Shown: one piece after another, positions 16,566-23,321 of the stretch
How the letters are laid out: each line of letters starts with the position of its first letter
Numbering within the stretch: position 1 is the first letter of the stretch
Origin: Candidatus Auribacterota bacterium
GTDB taxonomy: Bacteria; Auribacterota; Tritonobacteria; UBA1439
DNA: 42,457 bases
Direction: 5' to 3'
NCBI GenBank assembly: GCA_026392035.1
Contig: JAPLCX010000068.1
Span: forward strand, 1-42,457
Program-made: the position numbers and the translations under genes
Notes under the pieces: generated by a model
What the model was told of the DNA's origin: nothing
What the model saw: the letters and a program-made list of their open reading frames with translations, nothing else
The model's database searches: none

Positions 16566-17147
16566 TTACATCAGTTTTTCATAATAGCGATAAAGCCTCT
16601 TGCGCAGATTGTTCTTGGCCCGGTGAAGCAAGGCATCGACGGCTGACACCGTTGTCCCAAGAATTTCCGCAATTTCTTTATTGGAAAAGTCATGATACTT
16701 GCTCAGCGTGATGGCCATTCTCTGGTTTTCCGGCAATATGCCTAATGCATGCTGCAGAACGCGATATCGTTCCCGCCTTTCCATCTCGGCATCCGGGAGG
16801 CTGCTGCGGGGGGCGGGAAGTTTCTCGATCTGATTGTCTATGCCTATCAATGTTTGAATGAATCCGAACCTTTTTCTCCTGTTTATCCTCCGGATAAAAT
16901 CCAGGGACTTGGCCACTGCGATCCGATAAATCCAGGTGGACAATTTTGACTCTCCCCGAAAATCGGAAATGGACCGGTAGACCTTAATAAAGACTTCCTG
17001 GGCTATATCCTCGGCATCTTCTCGGATAAAGACGAACCTGTAGCATATATTGATAACCAGCTCCTGATGGAGTTCCACAAGTCGTTTAAATGCTTCCGGG
17101 TTCCCGTCTTTTAAATCTTGCAGCAGTTCCAAATCTTCCATGGACAT
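16566..17147 (-). CDS. ECF-type RNA polymerase sigma factor
   Basis: The ATG at 17147 follows AAAGGGG at good spacing, giving 193 residues. Region 2 spans about 10-90 with the hallmark DAEDIAQEVFIKVYRSI and STWIYRIAVAKSLDFIRR. A linker of about 35 residues follows, then region 4 (LPENQRMAITLSKYHDFSNK with a helix-turn-helix GTTVSAVDALLHRAKNNLRK). Such factors are normally held by a membrane anti-sigma and released by an envelope signal. Two small anti-sigma-like membrane proteins and two Spy-like sensors are encoded just upstream on the same strand. Confidence 0.92.
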   Translation of the reverse strand: MSMEDLELLQDLKDGNPEAFKRLVELHQELVINICYRFVFIREDAEDIAQEVFIKVYRSISDFRGESKLSTWIYRIAVAKSLDFIRRINRRKRFGFIQTLIGIDNQIEKLPAPRSSLPDAEMERRERYRVLQHALGILPENQRMAITLSKYHDFSNKEIAEILGTTVSAVDALLHRAKNNLRKRLYRYYEKLM

Positions 17148-17318
17148 CGCAGCCCCTTTATAACACCCCACACCGCAACAAGATGGAAGGCACGATGTCC
17201 GGGATGCTCCGGACCTCGCCTCGCAACCAACGATGAATCGATGGGATACCGCGGTGACAGTCCGGGAGCTTATCCGAATCAGGTATCCATGTGCAGAACA
17301 ATGTGCTGACGGTTGTCC

Positions 17319-17894
17319 TCACCATGGTGGCGGCTCGCCCCGCGGGCCAGGCCCGGGTGGCTCGTGATGTTCGGGGGGGCCGTGATCTTCGGGCGGGCCA
17401 TGATCTTCGGGAGCGACCGGGGGAGCGAACATCCTGAGAAGATCGTGAATGAGCGCGGCGAACTCTCTCTCATGCTCGGGCCGGCACACGGATTTAATAT
17501 CCTGGAAGTGCATAAACAGGAGGTGTGCCTTCTGAGCTTCCTTCGTGCCGATTTCGCCCGCCAGTTCATTCACCTTCGCGTAATCGGGCGAAGGAACAAG
17601 GAGTTGCTCCATGACCGCTTTCAGGAGATCATTGATTTCGCGTTGGAGGGCATCCGCACGGGCAAAAAACTGTTTTTGCTGAGCTTCAACCTGCTCCGAC
17701 TGTTGCTTTGTGAGTTTCAGCTCCTTTTCGATAAAACGTGTGATGTCGGGCCCTCTCCTTCCGCCATGGGGAAATGGTCCCATGCGAGGCCGCATCCGCT
17801 GTTGATACCACACCGTTCCGAGGGCGCACAGGTTCAGAACAACAAGAATGGCGATCGCCCAGGCAGTTGCCCGCTTTTTCGTAAGAATGTCCAT
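17319..17894 (-). CDS. Spy/CnrX-like periplasmic sensor protein, membrane anchored
   Basis: This 191-residue protein has an N-terminal transmembrane segment (WAIAILVVLNLCALGTVWY) and a helical periplasmic domain. The LTXXQ-like motif reads KLTKQQSEQVEAQQKQFFA, and the domain continues with long amphipathic helices up to VCRPEHEREFAALIHDLLRM. The family includes Spy, CpxP, ZraP and CnrX, which sense misfolded protein or metals. The C-terminal 40 residues are a histidine- and proline-rich tail (repeats of PEDHGPP), a plausible metal-binding element. A strong AGGAGG stands before the start. It lies 23 bp after one anti-sigma-like gene and upstream of the sigma factor. Confidence 0.82.
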   Translation of the reverse strand: MDILTKKRATAWAIAILVVLNLCALGTVWYQQRMRPRMGPFPHGGRRGPDITRFIEKELKLTKQQSEQVEAQQKQFFARADALQREINDLLKAVMEQLLVPSPDYAKVNELAGEIGTKEAQKAHLLFMHFQDIKSVCRPEHEREFAALIHDLLRMFAPPVAPEDHGPPEDHGPPEHHEPPGPGPRGEPPPW

Positions 17895-17916
17895 GCTGTT
17901 CCCTCCTCTCAGACCG

Positions 17917-18255
17917 TCAATAACCGTAGCCGCCTTGATAGAGCGAATACTTACTGGCGAATGCCGTCAGGCTTTCCTCTCGACTCTCCGATTGAGACCC
18001 GCTCTCTTGAAAAAAACATATCCCCAAAACAACATTGAGCGTCACAAGGAGCGCCAGGAGCGCAGGGCGCAGTGTGCGCCCACTTAAAATCATGGCGATC
18101 ATCCCCTCCCTTTGCGCTCCGAGGCCCCCAAGCCTCCCCTGAAGACGCGTGTAGAAGAATGGATTGCCCGCAATTGTTTCAATCTCGTCAAAACACCGAA
18201 GCGTTTCTCCGACTTCCCGTTCGATCAGCTCTTTCCTGTCCGCTATCTTCCGCAT
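17917..18255 (-). CDS. Anti-sigma-like single-pass membrane protein, copy A
   Basis: The ATG at 18255 has AAAAGGGG 7 bp upstream. An earlier in-frame GTG at 18315 has no comparable site. The product is 112 residues with a charged cytoplasmic part (KELIEREVGETLRCFDEIET, then NPFFYTRLQGRL), one transmembrane helix (LRPALLALLVTLNVVLGICFF) and a short periplasmic tail. The layout and position beside an ECF sigma factor and a CnrX/Spy-like gene suggest a CnrY-type anti-sigma factor. It lacks a zinc-finger motif. A copy with about 98% DNA identity lies at 19407-19796. Confidence 0.7.
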   Translation of the reverse strand: MRKIADRKELIEREVGETLRCFDEIETIAGNPFFYTRLQGRLGGLGAQREGMIAMILSGRTLRPALLALLVTLNVVLGICFFQESGSQSESREESLTAFASKYSLYQGGYGY

Positions 18256-18318
18256 ATACAAACCCCTTTTGCTTTCCACTATATTTGACGTCATTTCCTC
18301 AATAAACTTGCGCACTAT
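17929..18318. repeat. 390-bp duplicated segment, copy A
   Basis: It aligns without gaps to 19407-19796 with 6 mismatches that I can count (about 98.5% identity). The duplicated block covers almost the whole anti-sigma-like gene and its ribosome site, and identity drops sharply at both ends. Confidence 0.9.
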
Positions 18319-18551
18319 TTACATCACGCAAGAATCAGAGTCTATAGTCACCTTCTTGAAACCATATTTTACCAGAGAGAGCCAGTTCTTTACCAACTGG
18401 TTATCGTTATAAGGTAAGATCGGTTTGGGGAGCGAGGGGAAGAGCCAAAGCGCGAGGAGAGCAGCTCTATGGTCATGGGGCCAGGGGGAAGAATGGCCAT
18501 GCTTCGCCTGAGGATGAGTATCTGATGAGCAGCGGTCCTGCCGGCGGACGT

Positions 18552-18591
18552 GAATGTGGAGCTGCCCTTGCCGCCGGGCAGCTCCACATTC
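18552..18591. terminator. Strong hairpin between the second Spy-like gene and anti-sigma copy A
   Basis: GAATGTGGAGCTGCCC (18552-18567) pairs perfectly with GGGCAGCTCCACATTC (18576-18591) around an 8-base loop. No U-run follows on the minus strand, so it may be a rho-independent-like pause site, an mRNA-stabilising stem or an attenuator. The rest of the 18319-18646 gap shows no gene. Confidence 0.6.
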
Positions 18592-18646
18592 TCCGTTCAT
18601 CCCTGCCGGGGCGATTGGCTAAACCGCCTGCAGGGCTTCATTCTCA

Positions 18647-19213
18647 TCACTGTTGAAAAGGACGGGGACCCTCGTCTTGCGGCGATAGATCCTGACCCTC
18701 AAAGCCGGGTCCATGCCAGCGGCGTGCATCCCGGTCAGGAGGACGCTGTCCCTGCATTTTGGAAAGAACTTCATCGCCCAATATGCTCCTCACCTGCAGT
18801 CCGGAGGCGATGTCCAGTTTGAAGAGCTCGCCGCGCACCTGATTGAGCGCATCCACTGCCTTCAGCACGACCTTCTCATCCACCGGGCGTGACCTCATGG
18901 AATAATTCAACGTCAACTCCTCCTTCTCTATGTCAGCCCTCAGATCAATTCGCTTCTGCTGCTGTTCATACTCGACCTGCATCAGAGCATTGATCTGCTT
19001 TTCAGTAGCCCCGGCCTTCGCCAATTGCTCAGGCGCTGGCATCGGAGGATGCGGTGGGCATCCCGGTACCGGCGCTCCGACACATTCCCCGCCCGGCCCG
19101 CCCGGCCCACCCGGCCCCTTAGCGTCGCGCGGTCCGAACGGACCTGCCAGAATCACCGTGGCAGCCAGCGAGGCGATAACGAATGCTGCAATGAATACTG
19201 TTACGACCTTCAT
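18647..19213 (-). CDS. Spy/CpxP-like periplasmic protein
   Basis: This 188-residue protein has a signal peptide (MKVVTVFIAAFVIASLAATV, cleavage near ILAGP) and a good ribosome site (AAAGGAGG). A Gly-Pro-rich linker (GPGGPGGPGG) with two cysteines precedes a helical domain containing GATEKQINALMQVEYEQQQK and a long second helix. This is the arrangement of the Spy/LTXXQ zinc-resistance family, soluble periplasmic chaperone or metal-sensor proteins. The tail is charged and disordered. It lies downstream of anti-sigma copy B. Confidence 0.75.
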   Translation of the reverse strand: MKVVTVFIAAFVIASLAATVILAGPFGPRDAKGPGGPGGPGGECVGAPVPGCPPHPPMPAPEQLAKAGATEKQINALMQVEYEQQQKRIDLRADIEKEELTLNYSMRSRPVDEKVVLKAVDALNQVRGELFKLDIASGLQVRSILGDEVLSKMQGQRPPDRDARRWHGPGFEGQDLSPQDEGPRPFQQ

Positions 19214-19391
19214 TTTGAACCTCCTTTCGGTTCGATCGTTCCTGTTGTTGACGGTTAAAATTACGCTCCTTGCGGTGTTGGTGTCTCACCTCCTTTCGAT
19301 ATGCCCTTGATCTGCAGAGATACACCCCACTAGATGCCTCCGCTTTTCCTTTTTACTTGATCAGACGATATGGACATTACATTTCGCTGGA

Positions 19392-19733
19392 TTACAGAAC
19401 CATAATGCCGCCTTGATAGAGCGAATACTTACTGGCGAATGCCGTCAGGCTTTCCTCTCGACTCTCCGATTGAGACCCGCTCTCTTGAAAAAGACATACC
19501 CCCGAAACAACATTGAGCGTCACAAGGAGCGCCAGGAGCGCAGGGCGCAGTGTGCGCCCACTTAAAATCATGGCGATCATCCCCTCCCTTTGCGCTCCGA
19601 GGCCCCCAAGCCTCCCCTGAAGACTCGTGTAGAAGAATGGATTGCCCGCAATTGTTTCAATCTCGTCAAAACACCGAAGCGTTTCCCCGACTTCCCGTTC
19701 GATCAGCTCTTTCCTGTCCGCTATCTTCCGCAT
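19392..19733 (-). CDS. Anti-sigma-like single-pass membrane protein, copy B
   Basis: The ATG at 19733 has the same AAAAGGGG site as copy A. The product is 113 residues and differs from copy A only at a few positions (Arg to Ser before LQGRLGG, and VLGICFF to VSGVCLF in the membrane helix) until the last residues, where copy A ends YGY and copy B ends IMVL. It has one transmembrane helix and a charged cytoplasmic part, consistent with an anti-sigma role. It is the most upstream gene of the block and is divergent from alsT. Confidence 0.7.
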   Translation of the reverse strand: MRKIADRKELIEREVGETLRCFDEIETIAGNPFFYTSLQGRLGGLGAQREGMIAMILSGRTLRPALLALLVTLNVVSGVCLFQESGSQSESREESLTAFASKYSLYQGGIMVL

Positions 19734-19796
19734 ATACAAACCCCTTTTGCTTTCCACTATATTTGACGTCATTTCCTCAATATACTTGCGCACTAT
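19407..19796. repeat. 390-bp duplicated segment, copy B
   Basis: This is the gap-free partner of 17929-18318. The two units lie 1478 bp apart in direct orientation, with the Spy-like gene and the 18552-18591 hairpin between them. The near identity implies a recent duplication or ongoing gene conversion. Confidence 0.9.
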
Positions 19797-19903
19797 CTGC
19801 AATAATTTTTGTACGTATGAGAGTCATCTATTTGGGCAAATACGCGGCGCTGATGTTTTTAATGCCTGTCACTGCAGCCGGAATCTCGTCTCTCCCATAT
19901 AAT

Positions 19904-19932
19904 TTGATTCGGCTCGGCGGGGACGCTATACT
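19904..19932 (+). promoter_or_regulatory. alsT promoter
   Basis: TTGATT (19904-19909), a 17-bp spacer and TATACT (19927-19932) form a sigma-70-type promoter about 80 bp before the alsT start codon. Confidence 0.65.
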
Positions 19933-20011
19933 GGTGGCCATTTTTATAAAAGATATTTATGGTTCTCCACCAGCCTTGGCGTTCGCGGTGGTGCATCGCA
20001 GGGGATAGCAG

Positions 20012-21385
20012 ATGAATGAAATCGGGGAATCACTGGTACGGCTGAGCAACATCGCATGGGGCCCTCCCATGCTGATTCTGCTCTTTGGCACCCACATCTA
20101 CCTTACCTTCAGGCTCCGCGTGATCCAGAGATATACCTGGAGGGCGATAAAAATCTCCCTCTCTCGCACACGCGAGGGGGAGGGCGATATCAGCCACTTT
20201 GGCGCGCTGATGACGGCGCTCGCCGCCACCATCGGCACCGGTAACATCGTGGGCGTTGCCACTGCGGTCGCCGCCGGCGGGCCTGGCGCGGTGCTCTGGA
20301 TGTGGCTCACGGGTGTCTTCGGGATCGCAACCAAATACGCGGAGGCGGTGCTATCGGTAAAATATCGCGTGACCACGAGAGACGGCTGCATGGCCGGCGG
20401 GCCCATGTACGTACTCGATCGGGGGATGCACTGCCGCTGGCTCGGCCTCATCTTCGCCGCGCTCACCGCGATCGCCGCATTCGGCATCGGCAACATGGTG
20501 CAGGCCAACTCCATCTCCACCATGGTCTATGAGACCTTTCACATTTCGACATGGATTACCGGCATCATCATGACCGTGCTCACCGGTTTCGTCATGCTCA
20601 AGGGGATCAAATCAATCGCCCGCGTGTGCGAGGTCCTGGTGCCGTTTATGGCGATCTTCTATATCGGCGGCTGTCTCATACTCCTCACCATGAAGTTCGA
20701 CTCCATCCCGGCAACCATTCACCTGATTTTCACGAGCGCCTTCACCGGTCACGCTGCGATGGGCGGTTTCGTGGGCGCAGGAGTCAGGGATGCGATCCGC
20801 TACGGCATCGCGCGGGGACTTTTCTCGAACGAGTCCGGCATGGGGAGCGCACCGATCGTGGCCGCCGCGGCTCAGACCAGGAACCCCGTCAGGCAGGCGC
20901 TCGTCTCCTCCACCGGGACGTTCTGGGATACCGTGGTGGTGTGCGCCCTCACCGGCCTCGTCATCGTGAACTCGGGGGAGTGGGTAAAAGGCCTGCAGGG
21001 CGCCGGCCTCACGAGAGCCGCCTTCACCGGCATTCCTCTCATCGGCCCTGCCGTCCTGACGGTGGGCTTATTCACGTTCGTCGCGTCGACGATTTTCGGC
21101 TGGTGCTACTATGGTGAGAAGGCGGTTGAGTACCTGCTGGGGACGTACGCGGTCGAGGGGTACCGGCGCCTCTGGGTCGCCGCGGTGATGGTCGGGTCGG
21201 TGGTGTCGCTCCCCTCGGTCTGGTCTTTTGCGGATATCGCGAACGCGCTCATGGCCATCCCGAATCTGATTTCCCTTCTGGTGCTGAGCGGGGTGGTCGT
21301 CGCAGAAACGCGCGCGCATCTCTGGGGGGAAATTAACTTTCGTATTCCACCACGGAGACACGGAGGGCACGGAGATGGTGCATAG
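20012..21385 (+). CDS. alsT: Sodium:alanine/glycine symporter AlsT/AgcS
   Basis: This 457-residue membrane protein has about ten helices. Family motifs are visible: LAATIGTGNIVGVATAV for sodium and substrate binding, GGPGAVLWMWLTGVFG, KYAEAVLSVKYR, and RGLFSNESGMGSAPIVAAAA. It imports alanine or glycine with Na+. The start has AGGGG at proper spacing. The last dozen residues (PPRRHGGHGDGA) are encoded by a CACGGAGG intergenic repeat, so the original stop codon seems to have been lost and the tail rewritten. The gene is monocistronic. Confidence 0.93.
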   Translation: MNEIGESLVRLSNIAWGPPMLILLFGTHIYLTFRLRVIQRYTWRAIKISLSRTREGEGDISHFGALMTALAATIGTGNIVGVATAVAAGGPGAVLWMWLTGVFGIATKYAEAVLSVKYRVTTRDGCMAGGPMYVLDRGMHCRWLGLIFAALTAIAAFGIGNMVQANSISTMVYETFHISTWITGIIMTVLTGFVMLKGIKSIARVCEVLVPFMAIFYIGGCLILLTMKFDSIPATIHLIFTSAFTGHAAMGGFVGAGVRDAIRYGIARGLFSNESGMGSAPIVAAAAQTRNPVRQALVSSTGTFWDTVVVCALTGLVIVNSGEWVKGLQGAGLTRAAFTGIPLIGPAVLTVGLFTFVASTIFGWCYYGEKAVEYLLGTYAVEGYRRLWVAAVMVGSVVSLPSVWSFADIANALMAIPNLISLLVLSGVVVAETRAHLWGEINFRIPPRRHGGHGDGA

Positions 21386-21543
21386 GGTTACTGCATGTTG
21401 GTGTATAAACCACTGAGGACACTGAATACACAGAGTAGTGTTCTGGTGTTTCAGCGGTTTCTGTGTTTACAGTGGTGCTGAACTGTCCTGGTAGTCTCAG
21501 TCGCTTTCTATCCCTCCGTGTTCTCCGTGCCTCCGTGGTAACA
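21345..21543. repeat. Nested inverted repeats at the alsT 3' end
   Basis: The outer arms are CACCACGGAGACACGGAGG (from 21349) and the facing CTCCGTGCCTCCGTGGT (to about 21541). The inner arms are ACCACTGAGGACACTG (from 21409) and a facing CAGTGGT (21470-21476). The outer left arm lies inside the alsT coding end. The whole could fold into a long stem and may serve as a terminator. Confidence 0.7.
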
Positions 21544-21592
21544 CTCGTTTAATCTTTTTCTTCGTGGAAATCTTCGCCGCCGTAATCCTATC

Positions 21593-21622
21593 TTGACTGC
21601 GCACGGAGAGCTGTACTATCAT
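21593..21622 (+). promoter_or_regulatory. Promoter of the microcompartment shell operon
   Basis: TTGACT (21593-21598), an 18-bp spacer and TATCAT (21617-21622) stand about 68 bp before the BMC-H start codon. The gap 21386-21689 otherwise holds only the repeats noted above. Confidence 0.6.
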
Positions 21623-21689
21623 ACGCTCTATCTGAACCATCGCGGTGGAGGGGCTCTCACGCCGCCACGTACCGCACGGAGGATGAGCT

Positions 21690-21980
21690 ATGGCCGAAGC
21701 ACTGGGAATGATCGAGACGCGTGGGTTTGCCGCCATGGTCGAGGCGTCCGATGCCATGGTAAAGGCAGCCAAGGTTGAACTGGTGAGCTATGAGAAGATC
21801 GGGGGGGGCTATGTCACCGCCATCGTTCGGGGCGACGTCGCGGCGGTTCGCGCAGCCGTTGAAGCCGGCGCGCGCGGAGCGGAGAAAGTCGGAGAGCTCG
21901 TCTCCGTGCACGTGATACCGAGGCCGCACGCAAATGTGGACGCCGTCCTGCCCCTGGGCCGCCCCCAGGCGGAGGATTGA
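21690..21980 (+). CDS. Microcompartment hexameric shell protein (BMC-H)
   Basis: This 96-residue single BMC domain of the PduA/EutM/CsoS1 type opens with [20 protein letters not shown]. The strand [20 protein letters not shown] and the helix [14 protein letters not shown] follow, then [14 protein letters not shown], the usual end of the fold. Six copies form a flat hexamer that tiles the facets of a protein organelle, with a central pore. GGAGG lies 7 bp before the start. It is the first of four shell genes and the only hexamer gene here. Confidence 0.95.
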   Translation: MAEALGMIETRGFAAMVEASDAMVKAAKVELVSYEKIGGGYVTAIVRGDVAAVRAAVEAGARGAEKVGELVSVHVIPRPHANVDAVLPLGRPQAED

Positions 21981-22018
21981 CCACACTCCTCCCAACTCCC
22001 TCCCCCAATCCCCATTAT

Positions 22019-22060
22019 TGGGATTTGGGATTTGGGATTTGGGATTTTATCTGGGATTTA
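22019..22060 (+). repeat. GGGATTT array before BMC-P1
   Basis: Four near-perfect 7-bp units of GGGATTT are followed by TATCTGGGATTTATCCCGG. It lies in the 94-bp spacer between the BMC-H and first BMC-P genes. The complementary array is at 23068-23131, on the other side of the three BMC-P genes. Confidence 0.85.
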
Positions 22061-22074
22061 TCCCGGAGGGATTG

Positions 22075-22386
22075 ATGCAGCTCGGCATAGTGATGGGAAC
22101 GGTCGTCTCGACGAATAAGAGCGAGAACATTCAGGGATTGAAGCTCCTGCTCGTCCAACAGCTCTCTCACACCAACAAGCAGCTCAATAACTATGTCGTC
22201 GCCGTCGACGTCGTGCAGGCGGGGATCGGCGACGTGGTGCTCTACTCAGAGGGGAGCTCCTGCCGGCAGACACAGCTCACCGACAAGAGGCCCGTCGACG
22301 GCGTGGTCATGGCGGTCGTTGACACGTGGGAAGTCGGGGGAAAAGAGATATACAACAAATCCCAGGCAGACACATTACAGAAATAA
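22075..22386 (+). CDS. Microcompartment pentameric shell protein (BMC-P, EutN/CcmL), first copy
   Basis: This 103-residue protein starts at the ATG at 22075, with GGAGG upstream. An upstream open frame is non-coding repeat. The fold signature is the N-terminal strand GIVMGTVVSTNKSENIQGLK, then LLLVQQL, YVVAVDVVQAGIGDVVLYSEG, and the C-terminal VDGVVMAVVDTWEV. Five copies form the pentamer that caps shell vertices. The C-terminal extension KEIYNKSQADTLQK is longer than in the next copy. It is separated from BMC-P2 by a 70-bp hairpin spacer. Confidence 0.92.
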   Translation: MQLGIVMGTVVSTNKSENIQGLKLLLVQQLSHTNKQLNNYVVAVDVVQAGIGDVVLYSEGSSCRQTQLTDKRPVDGVVMAVVDTWEVGGKEIYNKSQADTLQK

Positions 22387-22387
22387 T

Positions 22388-22447
22388 TTGCACCTGATCT
22401 TACTGATATACCTGATGCTTCATAGCAATCAGAGTAATCAGGTGCAA
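22388..22447 (+). repeat. Hairpin spacer 1 between BMC-P1 and BMC-P2
   Basis: TTGCACCTGAT (22388-22398) pairs with ATCAGGTGCAA (22437-22447), with further partial pairing inside (TTACTGAT against ATCAGAGTAA). The surrounding 110 bp, including the start of the next gene, is nearly identical to 22730-22834. Confidence 0.85.
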
Positions 22448-22456
22448 TAACTGAAC

Positions 22457-22729
22457 ATGAAAATCGGCAAAGTGATCGGCACGGTGGTGGCGAGCAGCAA
22501 GGTGGACTCGCTCACGGGAGTGAAACTGCTCCTCGTACAGCCGCTTGACGAAGACGGCGCGCCCTCCGGCGAGCCGGTCGTGGCATGCGACACACAGCAA
22601 TCAGGTCCCGGCGAAACGGTTTTCTACATCGGGGGACGCGAGGCATCGCTGCCGCTGCCGGAGCCGTTCAACCCATCGGACGCCACGATTACCGGGATCA
22701 TCGACAGGGTGACAAGAGAAGTGAAATAA
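22457..22729 (+). CDS. Microcompartment pentameric shell protein (BMC-P), second copy
   Basis: This compact 90-residue EutN/CcmL protein runs from MKIGKVIGTVVASSKVDSLT through GVKLLLVQPL, VVACDTQQSGPGETVFYIGG and ATITGIIDRVTREVK. It is a vertex pentamer subunit. The first 15 codons are nearly identical in DNA to those of the third copy, because both genes sit after a duplicated hairpin spacer. Downstream of that point the two proteins diverge strongly. Confidence 0.92.
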   Translation: MKIGKVIGTVVASSKVDSLTGVKLLLVQPLDEDGAPSGEPVVACDTQQSGPGETVFYIGGREASLPLPEPFNPSDATITGIIDRVTREVK

Positions 22730-22731
22730 TC

Positions 22732-22790
22732 TGCACCTGATCTTACTGATATACCTGATGCTTCAGAGCAATCAGAGTAATCAGGTGCAA
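22732..22790 (+). repeat. Hairpin spacer 2 between BMC-P2 and BMC-P3
   Basis: TGCACCTGAT (22732-22741) pairs with ATCAGGTGCA (22780-22789). It differs from spacer 1 at only two positions before the following start codon. Equal 70-bp spacers follow the first and second pentamer genes. Confidence 0.85.
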
Positions 22791-22799
22791 TAACTGAAC

Positions 22800-23153
22800 A
22801 TGAAAATCGGAAAAGTCATCGGCACGGTGGTGGCAACGCTGAAGCACGAGGGATTCAATGGGCGGAAGCTCCTCCTCGTGCGCCCCGAGGATCCTCACGG
22901 CAAGAAAACGGAGACGCCCGTCGTCGCCGTGGATACGGTCCGGGCGGGCGTGGGTGACCATGTGCTCTTCGTGGACGAGGGGAACTCCGCCCGGCAGGTT
23001 CTCGACTGGACCGATGGCTGCGTCAGGGCAGTCATCGTGGGCTACATCGACGAGGTGAACCTCGCCGAAAATCCCAAATCCCCCCTCGGCTTCGCTCGGG
23101 ACAAGCGCATCCCAAATCCCAAGCAAATTTCAAACCATCGACCTGCCCGATAA
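22800..23153 (+). CDS. Microcompartment pentameric shell protein (BMC-P), third copy with a repeat-derived tail
   Basis: This 117-residue EutN/CcmL protein has N-terminal strand MKIGKVIGTVVATLKHEGFN, then RKLLLVRPED, VVAVDTVRAGVGDHVLFVDE and VRAVIVGYIDEVNLA, where the family usually ends. The remaining 25 or so residues are encoded by an AAATCCC/GCTCGGGAC repeat (residues FARDKRIPNPK), so the frame has run through an inserted element. Three different pentamer genes in a row is a feature of the PVC-type microcompartment loci. No enzyme gene follows. Confidence 0.9.
   Translation: MKIGKVIGTVVATLKHEGFNGRKLLLVRPEDPHGKKTETPVVAVDTVRAGVGDHVLFVDEGNSARQVLDWTDGCVRAVIVGYIDEVNLAENPKSPLGFARDKRIPNPKQISNHRPAR
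23068..23131 (-). repeat. AAATCCC array with a PERSRG-type hairpin
   Basis: AAATCCCAAATCCC blocks flank the hairpin CCCTCGGCTTCGCTCGGGAC. On the minus strand its translation contains ACPERSRG, a peptide signature I know as a widespread dispersed repeat. It is inverted relative to the array at 22019-22060 and overlaps the coding end of BMC-P3. The stretch from 23132 to 23268 holds no gene I can defend. Confidence 0.8.
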
Positions 23154-23268
23154 ACCTGCGGAGAAAATCGTCGGCAGCGAAGGTCATGAGAAGCTCGACC
23201 AACTTCACCACGAGATTATTTATTATGACGTGACCAGCCCGGCCCCTGACGTCCACATTTTGGCACGA

Positions 23269-23297
23269 TTGACGCCCTGCGATTATGGTGCTATCAT
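23269..23297 (+). promoter_or_regulatory. Promoter of the HicB/HicA-like pair
   Basis: TTGACG (23269-23274), a 17-bp spacer and TATCAT (23292-23297), with an upstream TG (TGCTATCAT), form a good sigma-70 promoter 25 bp before the first start codon. Confidence 0.65.
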
Positions 23298-23321
23298 TTT
23301 AGCGGGACGAAAGGAGGGGGC

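Noticed and set aside
18319-18600. Minus-strand ORF of 93 codons in the anti-sigma/Spy gap
   Set aside because: It runs through the strong hairpin, has odd composition (serine-, arginine- and histidine-rich) and no ribosome site.
22379-22834. CRISPR-like array from the two equal hairpin spacers
   Set aside because: Only two copies, separated by a coding sequence, and no cas genes. They are gene spacers.
23132-23268. Possible minus-strand gene remnant (residues ADDFLRRFIGQVDGLKF before the repeat)
   Set aside because: It reads like protein and stops at the inserted repeat, but I could not assign a family, and the plus-strand frames read equally well. Not enough to call a pseudogene.
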